Shown here: positions 1 to 56,856 of the stretch, one piece after another
Layout: the number at the start of each line of letters is the position of its first letter
Position numbering within the stretch: the stretch's first letter is position 1
Source: Ascaris suum
Lineage: Eukaryota; Nematoda; Chromadorea; Rhabditida; Ascarididae
Direction: 5' to 3'
Assembly: GCA_013433145.1 (NCBI GenBank)
Contig: CM024189.1
Span: forward strand, 3,982,001 to 4,046,000
DNA: 64,000 nucleotides
Position numbers and translations under genes: made by a program
Notes under the pieces: model-generated
What the model was told of the DNA's origin: nothing
The model's input: only the letters and a program-made list of their open reading frames with translations
Database searches by the model: none

Positions 1-71
1 GCCCTCAAATTTTGTTCTTTAATCAAAACAAACTTGCCGATTATCATGCAGCCCCTAAATTATGAACTTCA

Positions 72-22966
<22,895 letters not shown>

Positions 22967-25900
22967 CGTACTGGCCGAGTATCTTCTTTGATGGAAGCTT
23001 CTCCTAAGTTATCCGCGTCTTTTCTATGCGATTCTGCGCGTGCAAGTCGAACTGAAGTAGGTTCAAATCGAGTATGTCAAAGTTTTAATAAAAAGTTTGC
23101 GTAGGAAATTTCGAGTTCAATTCTCAAAATAGAGCCTAAATGCAACGCCTTAAGAAAATATACCAGAGTTATGACTTTCAACATTTATATACGAATTTAT
23201 TCATTTATTGAAAAGCTCGTCATACAAGAGAAAAATGCGTAATGTATGTGTGATGTTAGATTGATAAATGAGGAATCTATGGCGGAATGAACTAATAAAA
23301 GAATGTAAAATCGATATAAGTGATATGGAGAATTTAAATCTAAAGCGTTTAATCAAAAACGCTTCTCTAGAAAAAGAAAAAACTATTAAAGAAGAATTTA
23401 TGAGGAATATTTATTCAATTGAAGAGAGAAATTGGTGGAAACTATGATGACTGAAGAGCGCATGTTGAATGAATACTAAAAAATGAGGTTCAATCAAGTA
23501 TGGATTGATCTACAATGGCACTCTCTTCGTAGTTCAGAGAAACCCTTTTTAAATTCATACGAACTTGACACCATATATGCTTCGTTCTATACATATCTCT
23601 TCACTTTCCTGTTTTAGTTTAGTGCATTTTTATACACTCCATTATATTTGAATGCATTCTTTTATTCTATTTAGTTCCTACATCAGAAAAAAATTCACTG
23701 GAAAAGCAATCAACTCAAAGATTAAACCAATGCATAAGTATTATTACTTATGCTTCACCACTCTGCTAAAATTTTAGGCCGGAAGTTTGCGATCAAATTT
23801 TATGCTAATGTACCTTCAGAAATTCGAGCTTTTACCCCACTTCAGAAAAATTAGAAGCATACTGCGATGAGTTACAATTTTAAAAAAATTACCGCTAGCG
23901 AATCCATCGCTGAGATATCTTCAACAACGTCAAGAAATTGTTCCAAAATTTTTTCAACTTCTCCACAGAAAAACTCTGTGGTATTTGACAAAAATATCGA
24001 GTGGAAAAAGCATCACGAATGAATTCGACACTGGTATCCTTTCAAAGAACTTATGCCCTTGAAATATGCAAATTCTTTAAGCCAGGTAAAAGAAGAAAAA
24101 CTCAAGTGCAAAGTTCTAGAGCATTTCACGTCTGCATTCGAGTAAAGAGTTGTAATCAAAAGTGAGGGCCACTTTTACACGGGAAAACGTCGCTATCGCG
24201 CTCCGTGAAGCTTGATCACGTTCTGTTCCGCAAAATCTGGCTAAATGTTGCGCACGCTATGATTGAACCATCCAAATTGACGATTCCTAACTTTTGATTC
24301 CTTATGGCTAAAACAAATGCACTCCACCTATGTAATTCATACCACTCTATCACATTTGTAAAAAATGAGTCGAGACATTCGTTGAAATGAGGCCCCATCC
24401 CAACGAACACACCAGCCGTGAAATCGCGCATTCTATACACTACGCGCAGTGTATAGTAGAGTTGTTGAAGAGTAACTGTTCCCGTAACAAACACACAGGC
24501 AACTGCACCTTTCAACATCGAAGAGATCATTGCGAAAAGATCAAGAGTGGTATGCTAAATGAACAAATTTGGCAGTTTGGCCGTAGAAGCAACTCTTTTA
24601 GCGGCATTTGCTTATGACAACCGATCTTCCAGTAGACGATCTACACAGAGTTGACTTGAACAGGTCTTAGCTTTTACCATGTAACGTCGTATGCACAACA
24701 CTTCCTCCAAGACTTGACATCAAACCCTCTGTAGTTTATTAGTGAGCGTTTCCCACATGCTAAAAGTCGTACTGAACTTACCTCAACACTCGAAGAAGGT
24801 TTCAAAATTTTTCTTGCGCTCTTGCAAGGAAGTATGTGTTGTGGCTGATCTCTCCGTTTTCATATGTCAGTAGCCATTTGCATATTTCAAACTACAATCC
24901 ATCGCACTAAGATGGATAAAATTTATAAGGCTATTGCTCATACCACTCAGACTAGCTGCCCCACCATGCCAAAAATGACCTCCCCTCCTCTCTTTCCCTC
25001 CTTGCTCGCCGTTTTCAGTGTCATATACTCATAGCCTCTAAAATACTTTGCCATTAATTAGAATTGGCACTTTTGCGCTGCTCAGATATGATTTTTTACT
25101 GCTTCCTTTTCCAGTGCACTTGTTTTTCAAAAAGACTCCATAATTCGGGCTATAATAAAGCACAAATTTAAAAATTACCAGAATCTTCGATTCGGTGAGT
25201 TTAAAATAAGTTGTTAAAAAAAAGAACGCAACGGTCTTTTGCGGATGCGTTTCATTGCATAAATGTCCATACAAGCAACAACAATGAATTCTACATAATA
25301 TGTGTTGTCTATGAGCGATGATTACTTGCGTCTACGTTAGAAGCACTGAAGGTATTCAAATGGCATAGTGAAGATGACATTGACAACAATTCATTTGTCT
25401 CATCTTTCTCTCTATTTTTTGAGAATGCAACATATAATCGCACAAAGCAAAATCATGAGAAAGCACGTCAATACAACTTTAAGTGATAATCTCAGTAACA
25501 GCGAAGGATAGCAGAGGTACAATGAGACTGAATTGACGATGCGCGATTGTGAAGAAGCACTCGAAGCACGAACTAATGGCGCCAACTTAACCTAAACCTG
25601 CTTGAAGCACTGTGGTCTATTCTGCTTTTCGACAATCTTTTAAAAGCTTTATTTAGCACAGGCACATGCAACTTTCTACGTTTGCATAGGGTGTCCATCA
25701 TCGAATGCGAACGCCAAATCGCATTCCTTTTCTCACGTTTATTCACTTCAACGAGGCGATCCTTTATAATGCATGTCTTCTAATTTCGCCATTACTGTGT
25801 AATATTGGTGAATGTATTGTATTTTCTGTGCACTTCATATTTTTGCGGAATTACATAAACTACTCCATCTTAATATGGAATAATTTCAGATGGTCACTTA

Positions 25901-27008
25901 GCAAGAGGAAATTATTTTCAACGCGAATGAGATCAGAAGCATCCATGGGTCAAATTTCAGTAACATACAAATCAGTTTTAAATTAGAACTTTGTATATTG
26001 CTCACTCAGCAAGCTTTCTGGAAACTGACCCTGCAACTTTCTTATATTTAACACCCAGTGCTGGCATTGGATAATAATAGGACTGCTTCCAATTATTCAA
26101 TGAATATGCTAATCGCTGCTCCCATTCTGTCAAGGAATGTGATTGAAAACACTTTCGCATCTCAAGAACAGCAACATAAGAAAATCATAGTACCATGTAC
26201 TTGTGACGGTCAATATTCGATGTTATTCAAAAGCGGTGCCCAATAGAATGAGCGTACAGTCTGCGGTACAAGGGAGCAGGTAGAGAACGGAATGGTGGAG
26301 AGGTTCTCTCGGTCCGAGTTGCGCATTTCTCTGAGTTCCGAGTGATAAATTATCAAAACCAAATCTGCTGAAATCTTTCGACGACTGAAGATTCCTGACG
26401 TTCTACTTTTTTTCGCCATTTTTGATTCGGAGCACCTTCCACCTCTCAATTTATAGGGTGTGGAGTGGGGGCGAGAAGGGGGTTTGGGGTGAGGAGGAGG
26501 AGCAGGAAAGTACCGCATCCCTCCACAGATGTTCGCCCAACTAAAGCTGTTTACACAATAGTTTTTTCTTCGCTTGATAATAATGCTGAAAGCGAACTGT
26601 CCGCCAGTGTTTTCAGGAAACTATTGCTTAGAGGAGTTTCATAGCCCGCAAGAATAATCCCATAAAGACCGTTTTCTATATGTTTCCTAACATCTTTATT
26701 CTCCATCTTGCAGAATATCACATTGTCATTTCATGCGATACCAAAATTATCGAAAAGTCTTGCTGCTCGCATATATTTTTTGGATTTTTTTCTCTCGTGA
26801 GTATTACACTTTAAAATTTGCGTTCTAAGTAGACGCATCGAAAGTGGTTATTTAAGAGATATCCGCTGATCAGAGGTGTAACAGTTATTTGAATAATTTT
26901 TTAAGGAAAGCGCACTATCTTTTAACAGCTTCTTCCATAAAAATGACCAATAGAGAGCAGTAAGTGGCATTTCTTTTCCTAGCATTTTGAGGTAACTAAT
27001 TGAAAACA
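22967..27008. other. AT-rich spacer between mrp and the glutamate receptor gene
   Basis: Head-to-tail arrangement: the mrp start is at 22966 and the receptor stop at 27009. It should hold the mrp promoter/5' UTR and the receptor 3' UTR. Short ORFs here (24216-24530, 25705-25986, 26210-26518) have no recognisable motifs or paired splice sites. No RNA gene seen. Confidence 0.6.
26695..26700 (-). terminator. Candidate polyadenylation signal AATAAA for the receptor gene
   Basis: Canonical hexamer on the minus strand about 310 bases past the receptor stop codon. No nearer AATAAA was found. Confidence 0.4.
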
Positions 27009-46287
<19,279 letters not shown>

Positions 46288-46318
46288 TGCAGCGTGATCG
46301 TCTCTTCTGGATACCTCT

Positions 46319-46330
46319 CTGAAAGCGACA
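46319..46330 (-). promoter_or_regulatory. Candidate spliced-leader (trans-splice) acceptor
   Basis: TGTCGCTTTCAG ends 31 bases before the receptor ATG, with no coding exon recognised upstream. Nematode mRNAs often receive SL1 at such a site. It could instead be a cis acceptor for an upstream non-coding exon. Confidence 0.4.
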
Positions 46331-47236
46331 AGCTCGTATGCTCAACGTTCATTCGCATAATCATCCAAATGGCCACTTCGAAGCCATTATAGTTATCTCA
46401 AAGTGCTCATCAAACCGACATGCTCACTCCTCAAGCTCTACGTCTCTCTTTCCCTCGAAGTAATATTATAAATCGTTTTTCAATCATGAAAATTTTCTTC
46501 TTCGGATATTATCAAAAAAAAAAAAAAACCAAAAATGTGAGGCATTTGAATGATAAACTTTTGCTGCCTAATCGAAGGTAAGTCTTATTTCATGGGATAT
46601 TTCAATCAAGAGAAACATAATATGAGTAATCAGCACAATATAAAAGTGTTATGTGCTGAGTGAATTAATGGCAAAGAGAGAAATTTCTGCTCATGTGCCG
46701 CAGATATTGCTTTTGCGCACTGAAATTTGATATTCTTTTCGAAGCTGCTAATTTATAATGAGGCTTTCGAATAGTTCGGTTAGTTTCCAATCTCACTAAT
46801 ATAATTCATTGGCTATCAACAAAAGTGTTACATACAGATTACATTTGTTGGACGAAACAGCTGCATTTGAGTAGCTTATAATTTATAATTTTATGTAACG
46901 GTTTCGATAGCCCTTAAAAAACGCACGAATATGCTGTGGAAGAGCTTGTTCCAACAAATAGGCCGATAATTGAGGGCGAATAAAGAGCCAATTAATGCGT
47001 GACAACGGTCACGACAACAACTGTATCATTTATTAGCAGGTTACAAGAAGCTATTATACGATTATATTGCACATATATCACTCCTTGGCGGTGTCAAATG
47101 CCTCACTATGGGAAATATGCTAGTTAATTTCCTCAAGTATACATCACATGTTGCTAGCAATTATTATTCACCAAAGAGGACCAGTCGTCACACCTCATTG
47201 ACTTAGACGATTCATTATGCACGCTTAACTTAGAGG

Positions 47237-47476
47237 TCATTCTAGAAGCATAGAAGCAACACCACAAATGAGTGCATTCGGAATTAAGCTAGCTTGCAAA
47301 CCCCGAACGCCAACTTCACCAGCAAAAAGCATACAAATTCGATCGCTGAGAAGGGCGCTTGCTTCAGTACCGATTCCAACGCGCTCTGCGTTCATGACGA
47401 GCGCGTCTCCTCTGTCAGATCCCTCATAGGTAAGAGAATATATATCGAAAGAGGCAATACCACATCTGAGCTTCAA
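47237..47476 (-). other. GC-rich block open on both strands, possible exon
   Basis: Minus-strand frame reads RGDALVMNAERVGIGTEASA and onward without stops for 79 codons. The plus strand has an ATG frame of about 50 codons over the same bases and a good donor, ATAG|GTAAGA, at 47430. Codon-like composition in an AT-rich setting suggests coding on one strand; strand and product unknown. Confidence 0.25.
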
Positions 47477-50052
47477 TCGGAAGTTATCACTCAGGTAACC
47501 TTGATATTACTGTGACAACTGAAACATGCAAAGCTTCACCAATGAAGCTCATATCTGACAAGCATCTCGAGTATGTAGGAGCACGAGGAAAAATCCATTC
47601 CTGACTTTCGATCCTCATCTCCGAAAAAATTTACCATTCATTATATTTGGCTAAATTTAGTGACTCGGTCATTTCGAAAGAAAATGCTGAAGAAAATGAA
47701 AGCTATTCCAATTCTTGTCCAGCATCTGATTACTTAAAATATTGAGGTTTGCGAGTGAGTCTTTCATAACTGATTATGGTTGGAAGAGAACGTGCCCAGT
47801 GTGATTCGTTTGTAGCCAAATAAAATGTACCCTTAATTATGTGGAATATCTCAAGTACAATATAGCAACATTATTGCTAACTCTTACGTAAATAAAATAG
47901 ACCTTAATTCGCATATGCGATGGAGTAAATGTGTTTTTTATATTTTCCACCAACGTATCAAATAGGTCTATCGATTCAATAGTGCAGAAAATAGATTTAA
48001 TATGAATGTATAATGATTACGTATCGCTCAGAATATAATTATCATATATGAAAGCAACATGTCACATGAAATATTACACACTGTCGGCAATAATACATAG
48101 CACATCGCTTACACACACAAAAATGCAAATGAGCAAAAAAGTTCTAATAAATGATGAGAAATGATATGAGCGCAATGACTACATAGACGAGGATTGCCTT
48201 AATTGGGAAGCCGGGAGTTTGTGTGTTTACCGGGTCGCTGAATTCGCAGTCTTCCCTTTTTTAACTGAAAACTCAGCGAATATCATCATCTCTTATTTAT
48301 ACGACAACCGACAATTTATTCCACGCAACGGACTAGCCCATCGCACACCTCTTACTCTAGCAAATAATAGCGTCTTCAAAGACACTCATCGTTGTCATTT
48401 TCTCTACGTATTGCAACCATATTGGCGTCTGTTGTTTCGAAAGATAAAGTCGGTTCTTTAGAAAAATTGCAGGGTTCGAGCATATATAGTAGGCGCGCTT
48501 TTTTTTTTCGGGAAGCGTATACCAGATGGTGGTTACTTTTGGGAGAGTAAATGAGATATATTGTAGCAATTCTTGACTCATTTTCAGATGCAACGCTTAT
48601 CTTCTAGAAAAACTAGAATATCAGACAGCAAAGCGTCGTTAGCGATATTTTACTAGTAAAAGTCGCTAAAAGGGCGATTTCTTTTATGTAAAAGCAAGCG
48701 AAACCATCGGTCATAACAATTCGCTCCAAGAAGTGTTGTTTTTATGCCATACTATGTCATGGTTAACACCTTCCTTCCTTCTCGCCAAAACATTAGTTCC
48801 ACGAAAGTGGGCTAACGTCTACCGACATATACTTCGCAACGCCTCAGCCAGCTGGATATAGTAAAATCCGATTAATAAGATGAGCCATATGTAATACTAC
48901 CTCTTTTCCTGCGAATGCAGCAATTCGCTGGCAACGTGTTCCCATTTCTTTTTCGTTCATTTTTTTGAGGATGAAAGACATTTCTGATTTCAAATGTCAT
49001 TTAATGGCTGTAATATACTAGATAGATAGAATTAATCAGGAAAGTGGTTTGGCATGATTCTCAAAAAGTTCCTAATAAATACTTCATTATATTTCAAAAC
49101 ACCATGAATATCGGTGGGAGAAGCCCGTGTGATGTTTTATTAAGTGCTTCAAACAACACGAAGAACCACCCTTAAATAAACTAATATGTAATAATCAGTA
49201 ATTAGTAAGTAGGAGGTGGAGAAGGAAGGAGGAGAGAGGAGGGAGTGAAAACCTTTCAGGGTGAATTTCAAACGAGAAGGACTCTTCAGCATTTTTAAGG
49301 TATTCATTCTACATTTCTCCTCGTAGATTCTCAATTGCTATGCTCGATAAAGGGAAATTAAGCAAGTAAACTTATAAACAATTGACATCGGAGGTGCTAT
49401 CGAGCCAAAGGGAAAATGAACAGAAGCAAGGCCTGTCAGCTAACAACTCGTTTACTATTCATTTAATGCTATGCAAATTTGCAAAGCCTATGTTTACTGC
49501 TCTCAGCCCCAACTCTTTAATGAAATTACAATGTGCTGGGATGAATCATTCTCGAAGAAAAAAAATGAAAGAGCATGTTTTAATGGAACAGCTTTTGATT
49601 AAAAAATGGAAACCACTTCAATGAACAGAAAAAAATTATACAAATACATGCTCATATTTGAACACATCTTCAAGTTTTCATTAAATTCAAATGCAATACG
49701 CTTATTTCTGTGCTCATTTGCGAAGGATATTTCATCAGTCAATCGAAAATCCTCCCATCATTGTTTTCTTTTTGAAGATCCTAGAAAGAATCGCTGCCAA
49801 AAGAGCGACTCATAAATTTTTATGTGTCACGAAAGAAATTTCACATGCAATTTGAAAACCTTTCGAAACGATTGAGAATCCCTTTCTAATGGTTTCAGCA
49901 AAAACTATCCGTTGAATAGGCAACAATGAAGACTCTGTTAATTATAGATTGTGGGTTACGATGCTTAGGTTTGCTCAAAATCAGCAGATGTAAACCTCAG
50001 AGGAAGTACAAAAAAAACCTCGTGAAATTTTGAATATTGAAACCTTAAATTT

Positions 50053-50055
<3 letters not shown>

Positions 50056-50109
<54 letters not shown>
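50056..50109. repeat. (AT)n microsatellite, about 54 bp
   Basis: Uninterrupted AT dinucleotide run in the gene-poor region. Confidence 0.97.
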
Positions 50110-50110
<1 letters not shown>

Positions 50111-53100
50111 GAAGGTACTTTATTTTATCATATGTCTCATTACACAACATGGTCACCTACTAAAAAATAGTTTTCAAAATTAGCGTCGAGCATTCAAGAG
50201 AGTATGAAGAATGGTAAACACATATGGGGTTGATTCGCTCATTCGGAGCAGTTAAGAGCAAAGAATAAAATATACTACCATAATGATCAAAGGTAGCCAA
50301 GACGTTCAACGTCTTAAATCCAATTTCTGTCAGGTGGACAATTCTTATGCGCCGCCGATTCAAGACTTCAAACCCGTCAGGTTTCAATTTCTTCACTAGT
50401 AACGACGCTTATTACGTCACCACAAATTAAACAAATACAACGGCAAGTAAAGATTGCACAATACTCTAAATACACATTTAACCGCACAGGAAATTTAAGC
50501 AGGAATAATGCACAGAAGTGTGCATAAAAGTGAAGATTGAAGGATGCGCCGCCTTAACAAACAAAAAGATTTCGCCATGATGATGTTAACACATTCAACC
50601 CTGCTATTTAAGGAGATGAACTAAGAGTCAAAGAAGCGTCGCGTAGTATTTTATAATAATTGCGAATTCCGCGAAACATGCGTCAGAAATCACAAACGAA
50701 ATCCTTGAAGTCTTGGAATTAATACTTCCGTCTCAGGTCGGTTGTAAAAAAATGCATGAGGGAATAATTAATACGATATGCGCTTTTGCATTTCATCTCA
50801 CAACGTAAGTTAATAATAAAAACTTGATAAAAAACATTGGCAAAGCGCCCAATGTATGACTTTCCTGCGCAAATGATTCGTTGAAGTATGCTTGGACCTA
50901 GTAATCAATCGTTAGGTCATATCTGAGCAAATCTACGCTGAAAATTTTATGGCACCCTCGTGTTGCCAATAATTCATACAAGATTTGAAAAATTGCAGCA
51001 GAAGTAAATGATGCAACTTCATTATGTTTATAGCGAGCGAACGAATTGCCATTTTCATCGCTTATTTGTTGATTTATTCGTTTTTTTTTTTTTGATTCGC
51101 GAATTAGAACTTAAAAGTGATATCAATACTGAGCAAAATAACCGAGTTCAAAAGTGATGATTCCTTCTCACGAAATAAAAAAAAGCGAGAAAAACTGATG
51201 AACTACTTTCTATGCAGTAACTTATCGACTGAATGCTACAAAGTAAACAGATGCAGCCGAAATTTTTTCGAGTGGTTGCGAAATATTTCTCGAAAAATAA
51301 TTCAGCTCACTTCACCTGTTGTGTCCAATTGAAAACATGTGACTGATGAATTAGTAATGAATAAATTTTATGTAGGTAGTTGTAATGCCTCAACAATTTT
51401 CGACTTAATTCGCATATTTTATCTCATCAGATTAGTGCCACTGATGACAGTGTTAACGTTGAAATCGTTTGCTCTCGTCATCTCAGCTTACCAAGCGATT
51501 CCATTAAGCACTCCTAGTGAAAAATATCGCATATTAAATAAATTATTACTGATGAAACATTCATTTGATTTGTTGTCGTGGATGATAACATTTAAAAAAC
51601 GTTTATATTTCGAGCATAAATACAACTTATCTCTCGAGTCTTTCCGATGTTTTTTTTTTTTTTTTAATCCGGATGATGAATAACTTCCGTATGAAAATAA
51701 CGCTATTACAGTTGAAATTGCTTTCAAACATACGTTGATGAATCGCTTTTAATTCGCATATCAAGTACTACTTCAATAGATGAGATTAGTTGTGTCTTAG
51801 AAGCTCATTGTTATAACTGCAAAATTAGGAAAGAAAAACTCAACATAAACAAAATTGCATCCTATATGTGGTTTCTTTTCCTGATACTTCATTTGAATTT
51901 GTTTTTGCAGAGAACATTATCGGTGATCTGATACTCAAAATTGGAAGAACGGGCTGATTTTGATCAGCCTTAATGGTAAATCAGTCCGCTGAAAAAATTT
52001 TAGCAGCCGTTTTCATTCGCTCAAACGTATTTTCTAGGCAGAAAATTACTTCTTCCTTGCCCGCTAAATTGAGTTCTGACTATGGGCTTTTACAGACGTT
52101 CATGGAGAGAAACGTTCTTGCACAATGCGCTTTTGCACGAATTTGCAAAGCCCTACAATAAATGAAGAAAAGCATCATCACAGCACAAAATATCATGTAA
52201 TTTACTTCCAAAACTAAGTAATCGCAAGATTGTAAAGTAACTAGTAACTGAATATCACTTTGCTTCAGATTCAACTTATTGATATTGCCTATTAACGTCA
52301 GTGATAGCAACATGCACGATATGTGAACTCTGATCCATATGAAACGTTCGATACCCGTAAATCTCAATCTTAAGCAGCTACTAATACATCAAAATTTAGC
52401 GTCTGTTCAGTAGTTCCGCTTACTACTCGGCAGATAAGCATTGCTGCATTCACAACATAGAGGTTTATATTAATATCGCAGTAGCACACTTCGTTCATTC
52501 ATCCAACGCTTCGCATTGCGTAGTACAAGATAGCTCCTGATTGGGCTAATTTCCCACGAATATTTCATCAATTTCCAGACGACCTCTAAAAACAGGTATA
52601 TTCGAAGTAAAATTTAAATATGTTTTAGAGTATGCTATATTATATTAGTTTGTCATTACATACGCCTATGTTATACAATATTTTTTCGCATTAAAACATT
52701 CTTGCAAAATATTTCACCCCACAAAAAATGATACACCATTGTTGGAATGGATGGCACACGAAAGGAATATTCTAGCGACTAGATCGGCATATGCTCGAGG
52801 CTAAAGACGTTTCATGAGGATGGCTAGTTGAAGTGGATGTTGAGAGTACTTAGCACAATCTTACTTAGTTAGCCAGCTTGTTCAGCACTTTCTAGGTAAT
52901 CACAAATGCGGCTGAACAGCACTGTTCACCGCCGCTAGATGAAGCGCTTACGAATGCAACAATGCGTCAGCAGTGCTGAACTTTGCTGTCAACTTCGGCA
53001 CGATGCGTCTGTTGTTGTCACCTGTTACGTCAAGATGTTAAATTTCCACTGTGTTCAAACAAAAAACCGCACATGTTTTTATTGGAGTGTAATCTGAGCA

Positions 53101-53859
53101 CTAGTATACCTTATCGAAAGCTAGAACACCGAAGCAATTCCAATAAACCTCGTTTTCCCTGAATATAAAAAGTTTGAGAAAGGCCAAATTGTGAAGTGCA
53201 TGAAGGGCCGATCAGGTCCAAAATAACATCTGCAGTGTTTTTGTTGATTTTGGGCTATTTTAGATCAGGCCGTACGATGCGAGTAGCATTTTGAGGCTCA
53301 CTTTGCTGAAAATGCCATCAGTGAAACACACTGATATCACGACACAAGAGTTCTCTCTTCAAAAACCGTCAGCAGTCGTTATTTCTGGTATAGGTTGGAG
53401 GATGGAAACCATATCAAGTATTTAATGGTAGTGCTGTAAGAGAGCATGATAAAGACAACATAAATTTAAGAAAAAAGATACTCTCATACTGCCACAAGAG
53501 TATGAATAGAAAACAGGATACAAATGATATATATCTGAAGTTTTATATTCAAGCAATGAGAGAAGATTAATTAAAAGCAGTTGGAAGACAAGGATAATGA
53601 AGGAGTCCTGCACATGTCCAAAACTTTACGCTCAAGAGACATTTAACGTGAGGAACTTGTGATAATTGACAAGTGAAAAGAGAATCTGAACGGATGATTC
53701 ACGCGTCAATAATATTACATCGTGTTAAGGTAGTGGGAGTATATTATTTTCGACCGTTATCAACACGTGGCTGTTGCCATAGGTTGAATTCAAGAATTCA
53801 TTATTATGAAGAATAATTAAGAAATAGTTGGCTGTGTTGCACGCAAATGAGAAGTAGGA

Positions 53860-54130
53860 GGCAGATCCCGAAAGTGCGTCATCCATGGAACGAAATACCG
53901 TCTAGACGTGGGGAGTTCGAATGCCGTAGATACGGATGGGAAGCTAGCTCACCGAACCGAGGGCGTGGCCATCGAGTGGCGCATCCGCAAATCTTATTGA
54001 CTGTTAAATGATGGACCCACCGATTTGGGCAGTCGGTTCCGAAAAGCACAACAAAAGTTGCACACCCACCGCGCATCGATCTTCAACAACACTTCCTCAA
54101 ACCTTTCGCCAAATCGGCGCAACGTCCTCT
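53860..54130. other. GC-rich block, unidentified
   Basis: Clear rise in GC against flanks. A 65-codon minus-strand frame and a plus-strand frame of similar length are open, but neither shows a known motif. GAGTTCGAATGCC resembles a tRNA B box, but no A box or cloverleaf fits. Confidence 0.3.
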
Positions 54131-56039
54131 AATTTCACAGCAATCGCTTATGTGTATGCCTTGGTTGTTGATTTGTGCTTGCATTGCTTTCACTTTAAAC
54201 ATGCATACTGCACCTCAACCAAAGACGCACACATGCACAAACACATAACACACACATACCGACAAGGAGGTCCACCTCACACACATGCACGTCCCAATAC
54301 GTAACTACATATCAAACACATCATTCAACAAGTGCAAGAAATCTTTTGATCCTTATTCACCCATGTGCATTACTTCGGAACGAGGCGAACTCTACGGATA
54401 TTGTGCATCTGCTCGGTATTTATCATGCGTGCTGTATGGCTGCAGGAGATGATTCGTTTTACTTCATTTTGGGTTGTTCTCTGCTTCAATTACCGCCACT
54501 GTGGTGAAACGCATCAAACAATATTTTACCTACCTACACCCATCTGTTTTAGTGATGGATATAGGGAGGTCGAAAAGTTTTGTTGCTTGTTCGAACTTCT
54601 CTCTGAACACGAAAGTTTCCTGCATGGAGAAGGTGCTATCGTTTAACGTCGATTTTCACATTCGTGGAAGCTAGTATACCGTAGAGAAAATGCAGTCCTT
54701 TACACTTGCGACTGGTGAACGGGCAATCTGAACAGTTTTGCGCGTTTTTGTTTAAAAGCAACCTCAACAACTAAAGGCAAGACTTCAACCGTCGGTCACT
54801 GTAATTAAATAGAGTCTCTGCTAATGTGAATATTTCAGAATTTATACCCCGCAGTGACCAGTCTGTTTTATTTTTGTTTAAATTTTCCATGCTCGCAACT
54901 ACATAGATGTTGAAAATTTTTGGAGAACAATTGGTCTTTTCTAATTGTTTCAATGAACCGGATAGCGGCAATATTTTTAAAGTAGGCTAGTGCTGAAAAT
55001 TCGGCGAAACACTTAGAACTCTTTTATCAGAAATTCGCATTAATTTAAAAGGTTCGGAAAATCCGCATTCAGATAAGATATCACTTTTTATAGCAGCCCC
55101 AGAAAGAAACAGTTGGAAAACTTGAAAAGAATTGGTTTGCGACCTCTCTTATTTTCTTGATGAATAGACATTTTTGTACTGGCTGTTTTAATTTTGTTGT
55201 TATTTCAACGCGTGACTCGCCAGCACGCAAGCAGATTGTTGAGTTAAGCACCTTCGGTCTTTTTTTAAATCATCATCAAAAAACCTTCACTCGCAGAACG
55301 AACTGCCTGATTTTTCAATCTCTTTTACTGCATTCTGTCTGTGTTTTGCGCAAGATATTTGAAATTCTCCGCTACTGGTACAATAAGGAACTGAGTACAC
55401 TTCTCCATGAATTTCCCACAGATTGACGTTGATGTGAATGTGAAGGGAATGAATTAAGTATATGCAGTAATGAAATGAAATGAATTGAATTGAGTTGAAT
55501 TGAATCGTCTTTGTTCACACGAAAAAAGAAAAGTGCACATAGTAGTGAGGACATATGTCACAACATCAATATAAATACATATGCAAAAACGGGCACGCCT
55601 AATGAATTTTGCATAATTACAGTATTCAATAGTTGAATCATAGAGCGCAAAAAGTCAAGTGTTTACGATGATTTTGTATGCGCATTGTATTGCAGGACGC
55701 ATGAAACACTACACTCGTACAATTAGTGACTCTAAACAGCTTTAAGCAAATGAGCAATAAAGACTCATATCAAATTTTCGCATCCGCGTTTTCAGCACTA
55801 ATATTTGAGCATAACAAAACGTAGCCCATTCGATTGTATCACCCAATTATGATGCGAATTCATGTAGAAAAATTCTCTATAGCAGTTCCTTTAGGCTATA
55901 TCGGCAGACGATTTTTCCTATTCAAAAAAATTTATGGTCGGAGCACACGTGGGAGAGTTTTCAATCCTTCCGTTGTATAAATTCTTAACAAAAACGCAAA
56001 GATCGCTACTAATTTCAGAATTTTTGGATCTAAAGTGCA

Positions 56040-56670
56040 GCTGAATGGGACAGAAAAGAGCATAATATTCTTATTCTAGTATGAAATGGTGAGAACAGAA
56101 CGGAATAGCTTTGTTTTCGTGTTAGCCAACGGGAATAGAACTAAATTGTTTCGTTTTCGCACTGAATTGAAAAAAATTTTTTATTTTCGAGACAATTGCC
56201 GCATATGTTATATAATGGAATATTTGTTTTTCTTTACTACTTCACGAGAACAGAATAGATCATATTTTGCTATTACACTAGTTTAAGCAAAAAGGATCAC
56301 TGCTTTCTCATTTCTACTCTATTTGACAAGAATAGAACAAAATGCTTCTATCTTCGCACTAGTCAACGAAAATGAAATGGAATAGTTTTCAGTTTGCTAT
56401 GAGTTGATAGAATTGGAGAAAACAGCTTATTTTTGGCTAATTGATGAGAAAAGAGTAGAATTTCCTTAAATATTTCTAACGATTGACTGGAATAGAACAG
56501 CGTATTCTTTTAAGGAATTTTTATACCAATTGATGAAAATAAAAGAAGAAATTTGTGCTTTCGCATTAATTGGCGAAAATGCACCACTATAGTTTTTCAT
56601 TTCCTCACTATAGCTAGAATAAAGCGGAACTTTTTTTCGAATTTTCACACTAGCTGACAATCTCCACACG
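56040..56670. repeat. Diverged minisatellite
   Basis: Repeated units of roughly 50-60 bp built on TTTTCGCACTAGTCAACGA followed by GAATAGAACAGAATAG-like blocks; at least eight decayed copies can be picked out by eye. No coding signal. Confidence 0.55.
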
Positions 56671-56856
56671 TCGCAAATAATTATTAATTGCTGCAGAAAT
56701 AAATTTTTATGAGCTAATTTCAATATCGATAAAAGCTTTTAAAAGCACAGGAAGAAGAAAAAGCTTTCGACGAATCTCTTTGTTCGATGCTATTGTGATA
56801 CTTTTTTTTTCTGGCGAACGGCGCATTTTGCACACAAATTCGCATTTTCCTGCCGG

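Noticed and set aside
24216..24530. 104-codon minus-strand ORF in the intergenic spacer
   Set aside because: No motif, no paired splice sites, no homology recognised.
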